DNA of 64,000 nucleotides from Chitinibacter tainanensis DSM 15459. Lineage in GTDB: Bacteria > Pseudomonadota > Gammaproteobacteria > Burkholderiales > Chitinibacteraceae. The notes below the pieces were generated by a model that worked only from the letters and a program-made list of their open reading frames with translations, had not been told where the DNA came from and made no database searches. The stretch lies in NCBI RefSeq assembly GCF_000429785.1, contig NZ_KE386953.1:301466-365465 (forward strand), given 5' to 3'. Shown here piece by piece: positions 28,801 to 38,656 of this stretch (positions are counted from its first letter, which is position 1; each line of letters starts with the position of its first letter). Position numbers and translations under genes: made by a program.

Positions 28801-29409
28801 ATGCGCCTTAGTTTGCTTGCCCTCAGCGCCACTTTAATGATTCAGCCCGCCTACGCCGACAACATTAGCGATCTGCAAAAATACCTCGCGGACACGAAAA
28901 CGCTTGCTGCCAGCTTTAATCAAGTGGTCCGCAATAAAAATGGCAAACAAGAACAATCCAGCGGCCAGTTTGCCCTGCAGCGCCCGGGTAAATTCAAGTG
29001 GAGTTACAGCAAGCCATACCAGCAGGACATTATCAGCAATGGTCAATCGGTGTGGCTATATGATGTCGATCTGGCGCAAGTCACCATCAAACCGATCGGC
29101 AAAGCACTGGATGCCAGCCCAGCGGCAATTCTCACCGGCAGCAATAATCTAGCCGCCAGCTATCAACTGCAAAATCTACCTAGCCGTGCCGGTGCCGAGT
29201 GGGTTGCGCTCACCCCCAAAAGCAAGGATGGCAGTTTTGCACAGATTCGGCTGGGCATGGTCAAGGGCCAACTTGAGCGGATGGAGCTGGATGATCACTT
29301 CAATCAAACCACCACTATCAGCTTGCAACAAATTCAGCGCAATGGCGGCCTCAATCCAGCGCAATTTACATTTACCCCCCCCGCGGGCACCGATATCATC
29401 CGTGAATAA
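28801..29409 (+). CDS. lolA: outer membrane lipoprotein carrier protein
   Basis: 202 residues from MRLSLLALSATLMIQ, with TTGGAGG six bases upstream. The signal peptide is cleaved near AYA-DN. Typical LolA pattern: TLAASFNQVVRNKNGKQEQSSGQFALQRPGKFKW split over two strands, YQQDIISNGQSVWLYDVDLAQVT, PAAILTG and ending FTPPAGTDIIRE. It shuttles lipoproteins through the periplasm from LolCDE to LolB. Followed by rarA after 18 bp, the same lolA-rarA pair found in enterobacteria. Confidence 0.95.
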   Translation: MRLSLLALSATLMIQPAYADNISDLQKYLADTKTLAASFNQVVRNKNGKQEQSSGQFALQRPGKFKWSYSKPYQQDIISNGQSVWLYDVDLAQVTIKPIGKALDASPAAILTGSNNLAASYQLQNLPSRAGAEWVALTPKSKDGSFAQIRLGMVKGQLERMELDDHFNQTTTISLQQIQRNGGLNPAQFTFTPPAGTDIIRE

Positions 29410-29427
29410 GCGACAGTTCAATCGGAT

Positions 29428-30732
29428 ATGAGTGATTTATTTTCAGCGCCGCCCAGTGCGCCACTGGCCGAGCTATTACGCCCACAAAACATCAGCGAAG
29501 TGATCGGGCAAAGCCACCTGCTCGGGCCGGGCAAGCCTTTGCGACTCGCTTTTGAATCTGGCCGGCCGCATTCAATGATTCTGTGGGGGCCGCCCGGCGT
29601 AGGTAAAACCACGCTGGCGCGCTTAACCGCCACGGCCTTTGCCTGCGAATTTATTGCGCTAAGCGCGGTGTTTTCCGGGGTGAAGGACATCCGTGCTGCG
29701 ATGGAACAAGCCGAGCTGAATTTGCAGCTGGGTAAGCCCACCATTTTGTTTGTTGACGAGATTCATCGCTTTAATAAATCGCAGCAAGATGCCTTGCTGC
29801 CTTATGCCGAATCCGGGCTGATTACGCTGATTGGCGCCACTACCGAAAATCCGTCTTTCGAGGTGAATTCCGCGCTGTTATCCCGCGCGCAGGTGTATGT
29901 GCTGCAAGCGCTTAGCCCGGCCGAACTGCGCCAGCTGATTGCTCGGGCGCACAGTGAAGCCCTGAGCGACTTGGATTTGGCCGAGGATGCCATCGAGCAG
30001 CTGATCACCTACGCCGATGGCGATGCGCGCCGCTTGTTGAATTTACTGCAGCAATGCCAGACCGCCGCCCAAGCGACGGGCTCCATAGCCGTCGATGGCG
30101 AGTTTATTCGCAACGCCCTCAGCAGCGCGATGCGCCGCTTTGATAAGGGCGGCGATCAGTTTTACGACCAGATTTCCGCCTTGCATAAATCAGTGCGCGG
30201 CTCGCATCCCGATGCGGCACTGTACTGGTTTTGCCGCATGCTCGATGGCGGCGTGGATGCGCGCTATCTGGCGCGGCGGATTGTGCGCATGGCGTGGGAA
30301 GACATTGGTCTGGCCGATCCGCGCGCCTTGCAAATTTCCAACGACGCCGCCACCACCTTTGAGCGCTTAGGTTCGCCCGAGGGCGAACTGGCGCTGGCGC
30401 AGGCGGTGTTGTATCTGGCAGCGGCGCCAAAGAGTAATGCCGGCTATCTGGCCTATAAACAGGCCATGGCCTTTGTGAAGCAGGATCGCAGCCGCGAGGT
30501 GCCGGTGCACCTACGTAATGCGCCCACCAAGCTGATGAAAGAGCTGGGCTATGGCCATGCCTATCGTTATGCCCACGATGAGCCGCATGCCTATGCCGCG
30601 GGTGAGCAATATTTCCCGGATGGCATTGTCGAGCCGGGTTGGTATCAACCGGTCGAGCGTGGACTGGAAAGCAAAATCGCCGAGAAGCTGGCATTTTTAC
30701 GTGAGCTAGATCGCAAGGCCGGCCAGAAGTAG
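29428..30732 (+). CDS. rarA: replication-associated recombination protein A (AAA+ ATPase)
   Basis: 434 residues: PLAELLRPQNISEVIGQSHLLG, Walker A GPPGVGKTTLARL, Walker B ILFVDEIHRFNKSQQDALLP, sensor 1 GATTENPSFEVNSALLSR, then the MgsA/RarA C-terminal domain (YLAAAPKSNAGYLAYKQAMA, PVHLRNAPTKLMKELGYG). Acts at stalled forks, interacting with SSB. Probably co-transcribed with lolA. Confidence 0.96.
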   Translation: MSDLFSAPPSAPLAELLRPQNISEVIGQSHLLGPGKPLRLAFESGRPHSMILWGPPGVGKTTLARLTATAFACEFIALSAVFSGVKDIRAAMEQAELNLQLGKPTILFVDEIHRFNKSQQDALLPYAESGLITLIGATTENPSFEVNSALLSRAQVYVLQALSPAELRQLIARAHSEALSDLDLAEDAIEQLITYADGDARRLLNLLQQCQTAAQATGSIAVDGEFIRNALSSAMRRFDKGGDQFYDQISALHKSVRGSHPDAALYWFCRMLDGGVDARYLARRIVRMAWEDIGLADPRALQISNDAATTFERLGSPEGELALAQAVLYLAAAPKSNAGYLAYKQAMAFVKQDRSREVPVHLRNAPTKLMKELGYGHAYRYAHDEPHAYAAGEQYFPDGIVEPGWYQPVERGLESKIAEKLAFLRELDRKAGQK

Positions 30733-30780
30733 GGGTATATTGCGGCAGAGCTTGTGTAAAATAGGCTAGCAGACAATACC

Positions 30781-32961
30781 CTACACCTCTAGTGGATCGA
30801 CATCCACAATCCAGCGCGCCCGCGCAGTTTTAATCGCCTCAACAAAAGGCATAGCCTGATGCAAAGCGCGCTGTAGCTGATTTTTATTTGCGGCGCTCAG
30901 CAACCACTGCGCGCGCTCCACGCCAGCCTTTTTCACCATGGTGGCCAGTACCGGCTGATTAAGAGTGAGGCCATCTAATTGCGGCGCCGACAAACCCGCA
31001 AAGCAGGCGCGAATTTGCTGCAAGAGCGCTAGTGCTTCTTCCGCTTGCGGGGCTTCGGCCCGAAACAGCACCCACGCCGCGGCCGGCGGTAAGGCTAACT
31101 CTTGCCGCTCGCGCCAGGTGCGCTCAGCAAAGGGCGCGTAATCCCGCCCGAGCAATTGGTGGTAAAACGGGTGATCGGCAAACGCGGTCTGGATCATCAC
31201 CTCGCCCGGCGTTTCGCGCCGGCCAGCCCGTCCGGCCACTTGGGTGAGTAGCGCAAATAATCGCTCTTCCGCGCGAAAATCAACGCTATACAAGCCTGTA
31301 TCGGCATTGAGCACCACCACCAGATTTAGCCGGGCAAAATCATGCCCTTTGGCCAACATTTGCGTGCCAATTAAAATATCGGCCTCGCCGGCATGCACTT
31401 GCGCCAACACCGCATCCAGCTCGCCTTTGCGGCGGGTACTATCGCGATCAATCCGCAAAATCCGTTTGCCTGGAAAATGCAACGCCAAGGCGTCTTCCAG
31501 CCGCTGCGTGCCCTGCCCGACTGGTTTGAGATCCTGATTGCCACAATCCGGGCAGCTGGCCTCAATCTGCGCTTCATGCCCGCAGTGATGGCAACGCAAG
31601 CGCCGATCACGCAAATGCAGCACCAAGCGCGCCGAACAATGCGGGCACGCCGCCATCCAGCCACATTCCCCGCACTGCAGCACCGGCGAATACCCACGCC
31701 GATTGATAAACACCAGCACTTGCTCATCGCGCGCCAGTGCCGCATGCATCGCGGCCAGCGCCATGCGATTTAGGCCATCGATCAAGCCGGCTTTTTTGAC
31801 GGGCAACAGCGTAATTTTGGGCAAAACCGCGCCCGGCACGGCCCGCTCCGGCAGGGCCAGCGTGGTATAGCGCCCGGCGCGGGCATTGGCCCAGGTTTCG
31901 ATGCTTGGGGTTGCGCTACCCAACACAATCGGCACCTGCGCCTGCCGCGCCCGAAACACCGCCACATCGCGCGCAGAATAGCGCAGACCCTCTTGCTGCT
32001 TGAATGACGGATCGTGCTCTTCATCGATCACAATCAGCCCAAGCTTGGGCATGGGGGTAAAGACCGCTAGGCGCGTACCCAGCACAATTTGCGCTTCACC
32101 CCGCAGGGCCGCCAGCCAGTTACATGCGCGCTCAGTGTCATTAAGCCCGCTATGCAGGCTGGCCATGTGCACGCCAGGAAAACGCGCCCGAAACCGCCCT
32201 TCTAGTTGTGGGGTTAGGTTGATTTCCGGAATCAGCACCAGCGCCTGTTCGCCGCGGGCCAACACGGCGGCAATGGTTTGCAGGTAGACCTCGGTTTTAC
32301 CACTGCCGGTGATGCCATACAACAAAAAGGCGGCAAAGCCGCGCGCCGCGCTCAATGCCGTGACCGCGGCCTGCTGTCCGACATTCAGCGGCAAAGTGGG
32401 GCTCGCTGCGGCCAGCTGGGTAGATTCGGCGGCCATGGTAATCCAGCCTGCTTCGGCCCAGCGTTTGGCCCACACCACGCCCTGTGCGTGCACGCGCCGC
32501 AGAGCGGCGGCCGAATGCGGCTGCGCGAGGGCTTGGGCCACGCGGACTTGGGCGTGAGCCCGACTCGAAAGCTGCGCCAAGAGCCGTGGCAGATCGGCAG
32601 CAAAATACACCACCGCCGGTGCGGGAGGCTTAAACGCAGGCACCGCGCGAAACACGGTCGGCAACGCACTGGCAATGGCTGCGCCCAATGGATGATGGTA
32701 GTAATCAGCCACAAACTGACAGAGCGCCAAGGTGCTACTGGGCAAAGCCGGCAAATCATCGCGCACAGCCAGAATACTGCGTAGCTTTTGCCCATGCTGG
32801 CCGTCGTTGGCCACCAGCGCCACCACAATCCCCGATAGCTGCCGCGGGCCGAATGGCACAATCACCCGTTGCCCGACCAAGACCTGATGCTGTCCCAGGC
32901 TGTAATCAAAAACGCGGTTCAGTGGCACATCCAGCGCCACCTGGGCGAGTAGTTCAGTCAT
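30781..32961 (-). CDS. priA: primosomal replication restart helicase PriA
   Basis: 726 residues: N-terminal 3'-DNA-binding domain (VALDVPLNRVFDYSLG), helicase Walker A GITGSGKTEVYLQ, DEEH box VIDEEHDPSFKQQEGLRYSARD, an eight-Cys zinc-binding insert (CGECGWMAACPHC ... CHHCG ... CPDCG), and GTQMLAKGHDFARLNLV. It reloads the replisome at abandoned forks. The 400 bp upstream region carries DnaA boxes (see the site entry), which could link its expression to DnaA. hemE is upstream on the same strand. Confidence 0.97.
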   Translation of the reverse strand: MTELLAQVALDVPLNRVFDYSLGQHQVLVGQRVIVPFGPRQLSGIVVALVANDGQHGQKLRSILAVRDDLPALPSSTLALCQFVADYYHHPLGAAIASALPTVFRAVPAFKPPAPAVVYFAADLPRLLAQLSSRAHAQVRVAQALAQPHSAAALRRVHAQGVVWAKRWAEAGWITMAAESTQLAAASPTLPLNVGQQAAVTALSAARGFAAFLLYGITGSGKTEVYLQTIAAVLARGEQALVLIPEINLTPQLEGRFRARFPGVHMASLHSGLNDTERACNWLAALRGEAQIVLGTRLAVFTPMPKLGLIVIDEEHDPSFKQQEGLRYSARDVAVFRARQAQVPIVLGSATPSIETWANARAGRYTTLALPERAVPGAVLPKITLLPVKKAGLIDGLNRMALAAMHAALARDEQVLVFINRRGYSPVLQCGECGWMAACPHCSARLVLHLRDRRLRCHHCGHEAQIEASCPDCGNQDLKPVGQGTQRLEDALALHFPGKRILRIDRDSTRRKGELDAVLAQVHAGEADILIGTQMLAKGHDFARLNLVVVLNADTGLYSVDFRAEERLFALLTQVAGRAGRRETPGEVMIQTAFADHPFYHQLLGRDYAPFAERTWRERQELALPPAAAWVLFRAEAPQAEEALALLQQIRACFAGLSAPQLDGLTLNQPVLATMVKKAGVERAQWLLSAANKNQLQRALHQAMPFVEAIKTARARWIVDVDPLEV

Positions 32962-33059
32962 GCTGCCTTGGTTTGCGGTTTGGCACTGCAGCGCAGCAAA
33001 AGCATGCTTGGCGCGGCCTGCCCATTAGTAATATCCACGACAAAATCCGCCTAAAACGG

Positions 33060-33270
33060 TTATTCACATTTTCTGTGGATAATTTTGTGGACTAAGTGCT
33101 AAAAACTAGAAAAAACCCAATCGGGGCTTGATGATGTTTAGGTTGCACAAAAATTAAGCTAATACAAAATACATTTAAAATTCAACGACTTATATTTTGT
33201 CAATCTTTTGCAACTTTATTTTCCGCCCCTATTGACAAGGACAAAAACCATGCCAAAACAGTGTGCATAA
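33060..33270. promoter_or_regulatory. DnaA-box cluster with AT-rich stretch upstream of priA
   Basis: Three nine-base sites match the DnaA consensus TTATNCACA exactly: TTATTCACA (33060-33068, plus), TTATCCACA (33074-33082, minus) and TTATGCACA (33262-33270, minus). Between the second and third lies about 130 bp of AT-rich sequence (33100-33235). The whole 402 bp gap 32962-33363 has no gene; it also holds an exact 9 bp inverted repeat CTTGGCTGG/CCAGCCAAG (33271-33315) after hemE. The region resembles a small origin-like or DnaA-controlled promoter region. Confidence 0.65.
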
Positions 33271-33363
33271 CTTGGCTGGCGTTCCCGCCCCATTACCTGA
33301 GAAAAACCAGCCAAGTCATTGATCTAACATCACATTACAAATCAATGATCATCTGTAAGCTTG

Positions 33364-34428
33364 TTAGTTTTTACCTGATAAACGATGGACGGCAGACACC
33401 AAAGCGGCTGCATGCTCAGGGTTGGTGTATTGCGATATACCATGCCCCAGATTGAAAACATGGCCGGTTTTAATCCCACTGCCATCATCGTAACAATCCA
33501 AAATGCGCTTAACCTCAGCCTCAATCGCCGCTGGCGGTGCAAACAGCGCCACCGGGTCAAAATTGCCCTGCAGTGCCACTTTATCGCCCACGCGGCGGCG
33601 CGCTTGACCGATGTCGGTGGTCCAATCCAAACCAATTGCATCGCAACCCGTTGCCGCGATGTCTTCCAGCCACTGGCCACCGCCTTTGGTAAACACAATG
33701 ACTGGCACTTTGCGGCCTTCGTTTTCGCGTTTCAGGCCAGCCACGATGCGGGCCATGTATTGCAGCGAGAATTCCTGATATTTGCCAAATGGCAGCGAGC
33801 CGCCCCAGCTATCAAAAATCTGCACTGCTTGCGCGCCCGCTGCGATTTGCGCATTGAGGTAATCAATCACCGTGAGGGTATTTACCTCTAAGATACGGTG
33901 CAACAGGTCTGGACGCGCATACATCATGGTTTTGATGTTGCGGTAATCATCCGACGAACCGCCTTCGATCATGTAGCAAGCCAAGGTGTACGGGCTGCCG
34001 CTAAAACCAATCAGCGGTACGCGGTTATCCAAGCCCTTGCGAATTGAGCTTACCGCATCCATCACGTATTTCAGCTCAGTGCCCACATCCGGCACAAACA
34101 GCTTGGCCACGTCGTCGTCGGTGCGCACCGTGCGCTCAAATTTCGGGCCTTCGCCCTCGGCAAAATACAGACCCAAACCCATCGCATCAGGTACGGTCAA
34201 AATATCCGAGAACAAAATCGCCGCATCGAGCGGAAAGCGCTCCAGCGGCTGCAAAGTCACTTCAGTGGCCAAGTCTGTGTTTTTGCACAACTGCAAGAAA
34301 GAGCCTGCCTGTTTGCGCGTGGCGCAGTATTCCGGCAAATAGCGGCCGGCTTGGCGCATCATCCACACGGGGGTGTAGTCAACAGGCTCACGCAAAAGCG
34401 CGCGCAGGAAAGTATCATTTTTCAGCAT
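33364..34428 (-). CDS. hemE: uroporphyrinogen decarboxylase
   Basis: 354 residues, usual length. The family signature [15 protein letters not shown] near the N-terminus, then [36 protein letters not shown] and [12 protein letters not shown]. Converts uroporphyrinogen III to coproporphyrinogen III in heme synthesis. Proximity of hemE and priA is common in betaproteobacteria. ATG at 34428. Confidence 0.97.
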   Translation of the reverse strand: MLKNDTFLRALLREPVDYTPVWMMRQAGRYLPEYCATRKQAGSFLQLCKNTDLATEVTLQPLERFPLDAAILFSDILTVPDAMGLGLYFAEGEGPKFERTVRTDDDVAKLFVPDVGTELKYVMDAVSSIRKGLDNRVPLIGFSGSPYTLACYMIEGGSSDDYRNIKTMMYARPDLLHRILEVNTLTVIDYLNAQIAAGAQAVQIFDSWGGSLPFGKYQEFSLQYMARIVAGLKRENEGRKVPVIVFTKGGGQWLEDIAATGCDAIGLDWTTDIGQARRRVGDKVALQGNFDPVALFAPPAAIEAEVKRILDCYDDGSGIKTGHVFNLGHGISQYTNPEHAAALVSAVHRLSGKN

Positions 34429-34499
34429 AGTATTCTCGGTGGCCCGTGGTAACGGGCATTTATTTAATTAATACACTTGCTTATTCGAGTTGCGCTGAC

Positions 34500-36224
34500 T
34501 CACAAGGGCTGCAGCGACCAGCACCCTTGGCCCAGACAATCCAGCGCCTGTTGGTGATATTCCACCAGCCCAGTACGATGGCCAACGCTAATCATCACCC
34601 CTGCCCGCATCGCTTCGCGTACCGCCTGATACAGCCGCGCTTCGCCATCGGCATCTAGCGCTGAAGTCGATTCATCGAGGAATAAATAATCTGGCTTGAG
34701 CAAAATCGCGCGCAATAGCGCAATTCTTTGCTGCTCACCCAGGCTTAACACATGCGACCAAGCATCGGTTTCATCCAGCCGCGGTAGCAAATGCGTTAAG
34801 CCAGCCAGCGCTAGCAATTGCCGGATCTGTTCTTCATCGTGCCCGACATCTTGCGGATAAAACAGCGCAGCCCGGAGGGTGCCTAATGGCATATAGGGTT
34901 TTTGCGACAGAAATAGGGCACGGGTATTGCTCGCCAGCCCAATACTACCTTGGGCATAGGGCCATATACCCGCAATAGCGCGCAAAAGCGTTGATTTGCC
35001 CGCGCCAGATTTACCGCGGATTAACAAGCTATCGCCCGGCTGCATAGTTAGCGCCAGATCATCGAGCAAGACTTCACCATCGGGCTTACTCACCCGCAGC
35101 TGCTCCAAACTTAAACCCGCAGCCTGCGCACTTGGCTGCAAACGTGGCAATTGATCGGCGGCGGCCATGCTGTACTCAAAGGTGGTTAAACGATCAATCA
35201 CCGCTTTCCATTTGGCCAAGGTAGAAAAACTGCTGATGATGAACTCCAGCGAGTCATACACTTTGCCAAACGCTGAGTTAATCTGCATCAGCCCACCCAG
35301 CGGGATTTCCTTGGCAAAAAAGCGTGGCGCCGCCACGATCAGCGGGAAAATAATCGCCAGCTGCCCCCAGAAAGAGGTAAACCAGGTCAGGCGCTTATTC
35401 ATGCGCATAAGCGACCAATAATTGCTCACCACCTGCACAAAACGCTGGCGCAAGCGCAGCTCTTCATCCTGCGCGCCGCGATACAAGGCCACAGATTCGG
35501 CATTTTCACGCACCCGGATCAGCCCAAAGCGAAAATCCGCTTCATAGCGCTGCTGCATAAAATTGAGCCCCACCAATGGGTAACCCAGCCACAACGTGAT
35601 ACCCGTACCCACTGCGGCATACACTAGCGCCACCCATACCATATAACCCGGGATGGTGAGCTGAGTGTTGCCCAGCATGAAGCTTAAGGGGCCAGAGAGC
35701 GTCCACAAGATGCCCACGAACGACACCAGCGTCACCACCGCACGCAATAAGCCCAAAGAGAGCGACAGCGAATAGGAAATAAACTGATCGACGTCTTCGG
35801 CAATCCGCTGATCCGGGTTGTCGGTGTTTTTGTCGGTCAGCTGCATGCGGTAAAAGGTGTTGTCACGCAACCAGCGCTGAGTGAAATAGGCGGTGGCCCA
35901 TTTACGCCAGCGAATTTCCAGCATTTGCTGAAACCAGATCGCGTGCACGGCAATCACGATATAAGCCGCAGCCAGATAGCCAAATTTCCACAATGCTGCT
36001 TTAAACGCCGGCAGATTGTAGTCTTGCAGCGAGTTGTAAAACTCGTTGTTCCACTTATTAAACTGCACATTCATAAACACCACGCCCAGGGAGAGGCAGA
36101 TGATCACCAGCAGCAGCCCCCAGGCATAGTATTTGTCTTCCGACACCCAATAGGGTTTGGCAATGCGCCAGAAATTACGGAACAAATGGCGCACGGTCGG
36201 CGCGCGTTCAACGTGGTCGGTCAT
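34500..36224 (-). CDS. SbmA/BacA-related (YddA-like) ABC transporter, fused permease-ATPase
   Basis: 574 residues. The N-terminal ABC_membrane_2 domain of about six helices (LLLVIICLSLGVVFMNVQFNKWNNEFYNSLQ, QWQQMLEIRWRKWAT-type motif, YFTQRWLRDNTFYRMQ, DNPDQRIAEDV) is followed by an ATPase domain with Walker A GKSGAGKSTLLRAIAG, signature LSLGEQQRIALLRAIL and Walker B DYLFLDESTSALD. The membrane part resembles SbmA/BacA, known for peptide and vitamin B12 uptake, and YddA/ExsE exporters have the fused ATPase. Substrate cannot be assigned. It stands between the small secreted protein and hemE. Confidence 0.9.
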   Translation of the reverse strand: MTDHVERAPTVRHLFRNFWRIAKPYWVSEDKYYAWGLLLVIICLSLGVVFMNVQFNKWNNEFYNSLQDYNLPAFKAALWKFGYLAAAYIVIAVHAIWFQQMLEIRWRKWATAYFTQRWLRDNTFYRMQLTDKNTDNPDQRIAEDVDQFISYSLSLSLGLLRAVVTLVSFVGILWTLSGPLSFMLGNTQLTIPGYMVWVALVYAAVGTGITLWLGYPLVGLNFMQQRYEADFRFGLIRVRENAESVALYRGAQDEELRLRQRFVQVVSNYWSLMRMNKRLTWFTSFWGQLAIIFPLIVAAPRFFAKEIPLGGLMQINSAFGKVYDSLEFIISSFSTLAKWKAVIDRLTTFEYSMAAADQLPRLQPSAQAAGLSLEQLRVSKPDGEVLLDDLALTMQPGDSLLIRGKSGAGKSTLLRAIAGIWPYAQGSIGLASNTRALFLSQKPYMPLGTLRAALFYPQDVGHDEEQIRQLLALAGLTHLLPRLDETDAWSHVLSLGEQQRIALLRAILLKPDYLFLDESTSALDADGEARLYQAVREAMRAGVMISVGHRTGLVEYHQQALDCLGQGCWSLQPL

Positions 36225-36245
36225 GCGTAACTCCGGGTGGCGAGA

Positions 36246-36659
36246 TTAGCGGCAGGGTTTTTGCGTCCAAGCCTTTTTATTGCCCCGGCGGCATTGCCAG
36301 TCTTGGGTCACACTATTAATCAGCCACACTCCGGCCTGCGGCTCGAAGTTAAGCACAAAGCGATAACGCTGAGTCGCCACGCTATCGTCCAGCAGGCCAT
36401 CTTTGGTAAGGGTCAGATTCACCTGGTTAAACTCTTCCACGCTGGGGCTTTGCTGCTGGATATTCAAGCGCTGATATTCACCGATGCCATATTCATTGGC
36501 GACGCGATCGAGCAAATAGTCATACACTACCTGCACCGGCGCCTGGCCCTGTTTGCCTTTGGCAATGACCACGGCAGGGGTAGTGGCAGATTCAACCGCC
36601 ATGGCAAGACTAGACACACATACACAAGCGGCCAACAGGGAAGCGCGTAATACGTTCAT
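36246..36659 (-). CDS. small secreted protein of unknown function
   Basis: About 137 residues from the ATG at 36659, which has AAGGAG five bases upstream. A clear signal peptide (VLRASLLAACVCVSSLAMA) is followed by a mature part without known motifs; it contains VVYDYLLDRVANEYGIGEYQRLN and ends with a basic, Cys-containing tail (DWQCRRGNKKAWTQKPCR), where two Cys could form a disulfide. Probably periplasmic. It lies between glnS and the ABC transporter on the same strand; I do not recognise the family. Confidence 0.7.
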   Translation of the reverse strand: MNVLRASLLAACVCVSSLAMAVESATTPAVVIAKGKQGQAPVQVVYDYLLDRVANEYGIGEYQRLNIQQQSPSVEEFNQVNLTLTKDGLLDDSVATQRYRFVLNFEPQAGVWLINSVTQDWQCRRGNKKAWTQKPCR

Positions 36660-36734
36660 CATTACTCCTTGGTCAATGGCAAACACAGGCCGGACAGCGA
36701 TACGCTGCCCGGCCTTGAGGGAAACACCAGCGGT

Positions 36735-38420
36735 CTACTTCGCCCAGCTGTCTTTCAGGGTTACGGTGCGATTAAATACCACTTTTTCACCCGGCTGATG
36801 ATCATAGCGATCGGTCACAAAATAGCCCAAACGCTCGAACTGATAGCGGGTTTCCGGGGCCGCATCTCGCACACACTGCTCCACAAAAGCCGTAACCGTT
36901 TTCAATGATTCAGCATTAATAAACTGCTTGAAATCGACATACTGGCCGTCTTCACCGCGCACCGCATCCGGGCGTGGCTCGGTAAACAGGCGGTCATACA
37001 AGCGCACTTCAGCCTCGATGGCGTGCTCGGCCGAAATCCAGTGGATCACGCCTTTCACTTTGCGGCCTTCGGGGTTTTGGCCCAGTGTTTTGGGGTCGAT
37101 CGAGCATTTGAGCTCAATTACTTCGCCGTTAGCGTCTTTCACTACTTCATCGCATTTGATCACGTAGGAGTAGCGCAGGCGCACTTCGCCGCCCAAGGTC
37201 AGGCGTTGCCAGCCTTTCGGGGGCTCTTCGGCAAAATCATCACGCTCGATCCACAGCGTCGGCGCAATCGGGATTTCGCGCTCGCCCATTGCTTCGTGAT
37301 GCGGATGAAATGGCGCGCTGCGGCTACCGGTGACGCCCGGCTCGAAATTAGTCAGCGTTACTTTCAGCGGGTTCACCACCGCGATCACGCGCGGGCTTTC
37401 GCCCTCCAGCGTTTCGCGCACTGCGCCTTCCAAAATGGAAAAGTCGATGATGTTTTCACCCTTGCTAACGCCGATGCGCTGCGCGAACAGGCGAATACCC
37501 GCCGGGCTGTAGCCACGACGACGCATGCCACTGATGGTGGTCATGCGCGGGTCATCCCAGCCATTGACCAGCCCTTCGGTCACCAGCTGATTGAGTTTGC
37601 GTTTCGAGGTAATCGAATACAGCAATTCGAGGCGCGAAAACTCGATCTGTTGCGGGTGGCAGCCAATCGAAATATTGTCCAGCACCCAGTCATACAGCGG
37701 GCGATGGTCTTCAAATTCCAGCGTACACAGGCTGTGCGTAATGCCTTCCAGCGCATCGGAAATACAATGCGAATAGTCGTACATCGGGTAGATGCACCAC
37801 TGATCGCCGGTTTTGATGTGCGTGGCACGTTTGATGCGGTAGAACACTGGGTCACGCAAATTCAGGTTCGGCGAGCCCATATCGATTTTCAGGCGCAGAG
37901 TTTTGCTGCCATCTTCGAATTCGCCGTTTTTCATGCGCTCAAAGAGATCGAGGTTTTCTGCAACCGAGCGGTCACGGTAAGGGCTGTTGCGACCTGGCTT
38001 TTGAAAATCGCCACGGTACTCGCGCATTTGCTCGGCATTGAGCTCGCACACATAAGCCTTGCCAGCTTTGATCAGCTCGATGGCAAAGGCATGCAATTGC
38101 GGGAAATAATCCGAGGTATGGCGCACATTGCCATGCCAGTCAAAACCCAGCCAGCGCACATCGGCTTCGATGGCTTTGGCGTATTCGTCGTTTTCTTTTT
38201 CCGGATTGGTGTCATCCATGCGCAGATTGCAGCGCCCCTGATAATCCTGCGCAATGCCAAAATTCAGGCAGATCGATTTGGCGTGACCAATGTGCAGATA
38301 GCCATTGGGCTCGGGCGGGAAACGGGTCTGGATGGCCTGATGCTTGCCACTGGCGAGATCACTATCAATGATTTGGCGAATGAAATTGCTCGGCGTCGCC
38401 GCTGCTTGTTCTTGGCTCAT
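36735..38420 (-). CDS. glnS: glutaminyl-tRNA synthetase
   Basis: 561 residues from [16 protein letters not shown]; the open frame to 38465 is not needed. Class I synthetase HIGH motif in [33 protein letters not shown], the KMSKS-equivalent [11 protein letters not shown], and the two-barrel anticodon-binding C-terminal domain ([21 protein letters not shown]-type region, [21 protein letters not shown]). Its presence implies direct Gln-tRNA charging, as in beta- and gammaproteobacteria. Confidence 0.96.
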   Translation of the reverse strand: MSQEQAAATPSNFIRQIIDSDLASGKHQAIQTRFPPEPNGYLHIGHAKSICLNFGIAQDYQGRCNLRMDDTNPEKENDEYAKAIEADVRWLGFDWHGNVRHTSDYFPQLHAFAIELIKAGKAYVCELNAEQMREYRGDFQKPGRNSPYRDRSVAENLDLFERMKNGEFEDGSKTLRLKIDMGSPNLNLRDPVFYRIKRATHIKTGDQWCIYPMYDYSHCISDALEGITHSLCTLEFEDHRPLYDWVLDNISIGCHPQQIEFSRLELLYSITSKRKLNQLVTEGLVNGWDDPRMTTISGMRRRGYSPAGIRLFAQRIGVSKGENIIDFSILEGAVRETLEGESPRVIAVVNPLKVTLTNFEPGVTGSRSAPFHPHHEAMGEREIPIAPTLWIERDDFAEEPPKGWQRLTLGGEVRLRYSYVIKCDEVVKDANGEVIELKCSIDPKTLGQNPEGRKVKGVIHWISAEHAIEAEVRLYDRLFTEPRPDAVRGEDGQYVDFKQFINAESLKTVTAFVEQCVRDAAPETRYQFERLGYFVTDRYDHQPGEKVVFNRTVTLKDSWAK

Positions 38421-38560
38421 AGCACTCGGAAAGTCAAAAGTAGATTTAACCCGTGATTCTACCAAAGCCGCCGCTGCCCTGCCGAGCTGATCGCATCGGC
38501 GTGCACATTGGCGCGCGCGAAGCCGACGCTCCGGGCGGCTGTAGGCAAATCACACGGGCA

Positions 38561-38634
38561 TAAAAATGGCGGGCTTGGCCCGCCACACAGATACCATACA
38601 GGGTATCAACCCCAAGCGCTTATCTAATAAGCGC
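38561..38634 (-). terminator. three consecutive hairpins ending the upp-uraA transcript
   Basis: Read on the minus strand after uraA: GCGCTTAT-TAG-ATAAGCGC (38616-38634), GATACC/GGTATC (38590-38607) and TGGCGGGC-CAA-GCCCGCCA (38567-38585). The last is followed by TTTTTAT, making it the likely Rho-independent terminator. Confidence 0.75.
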
Positions 38635-38656
38635 CACAGGGCTATACCCAACAGAT

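Noticed and set aside
33060-33270. Chromosomal oriC itself
   Set aside because: Only three exact DnaA boxes and no dnaA/dnaN/rpmH/parAB neighbours; kept as an origin-like or regulatory region.
37023-38456. 477-codon open frame antisense to glnS, and similar long frames opposite fiu (45207-46211) and other genes
   Set aside because: Shadows created by strong third-position GC bias; the sense frames are clear enzymes and receptors.
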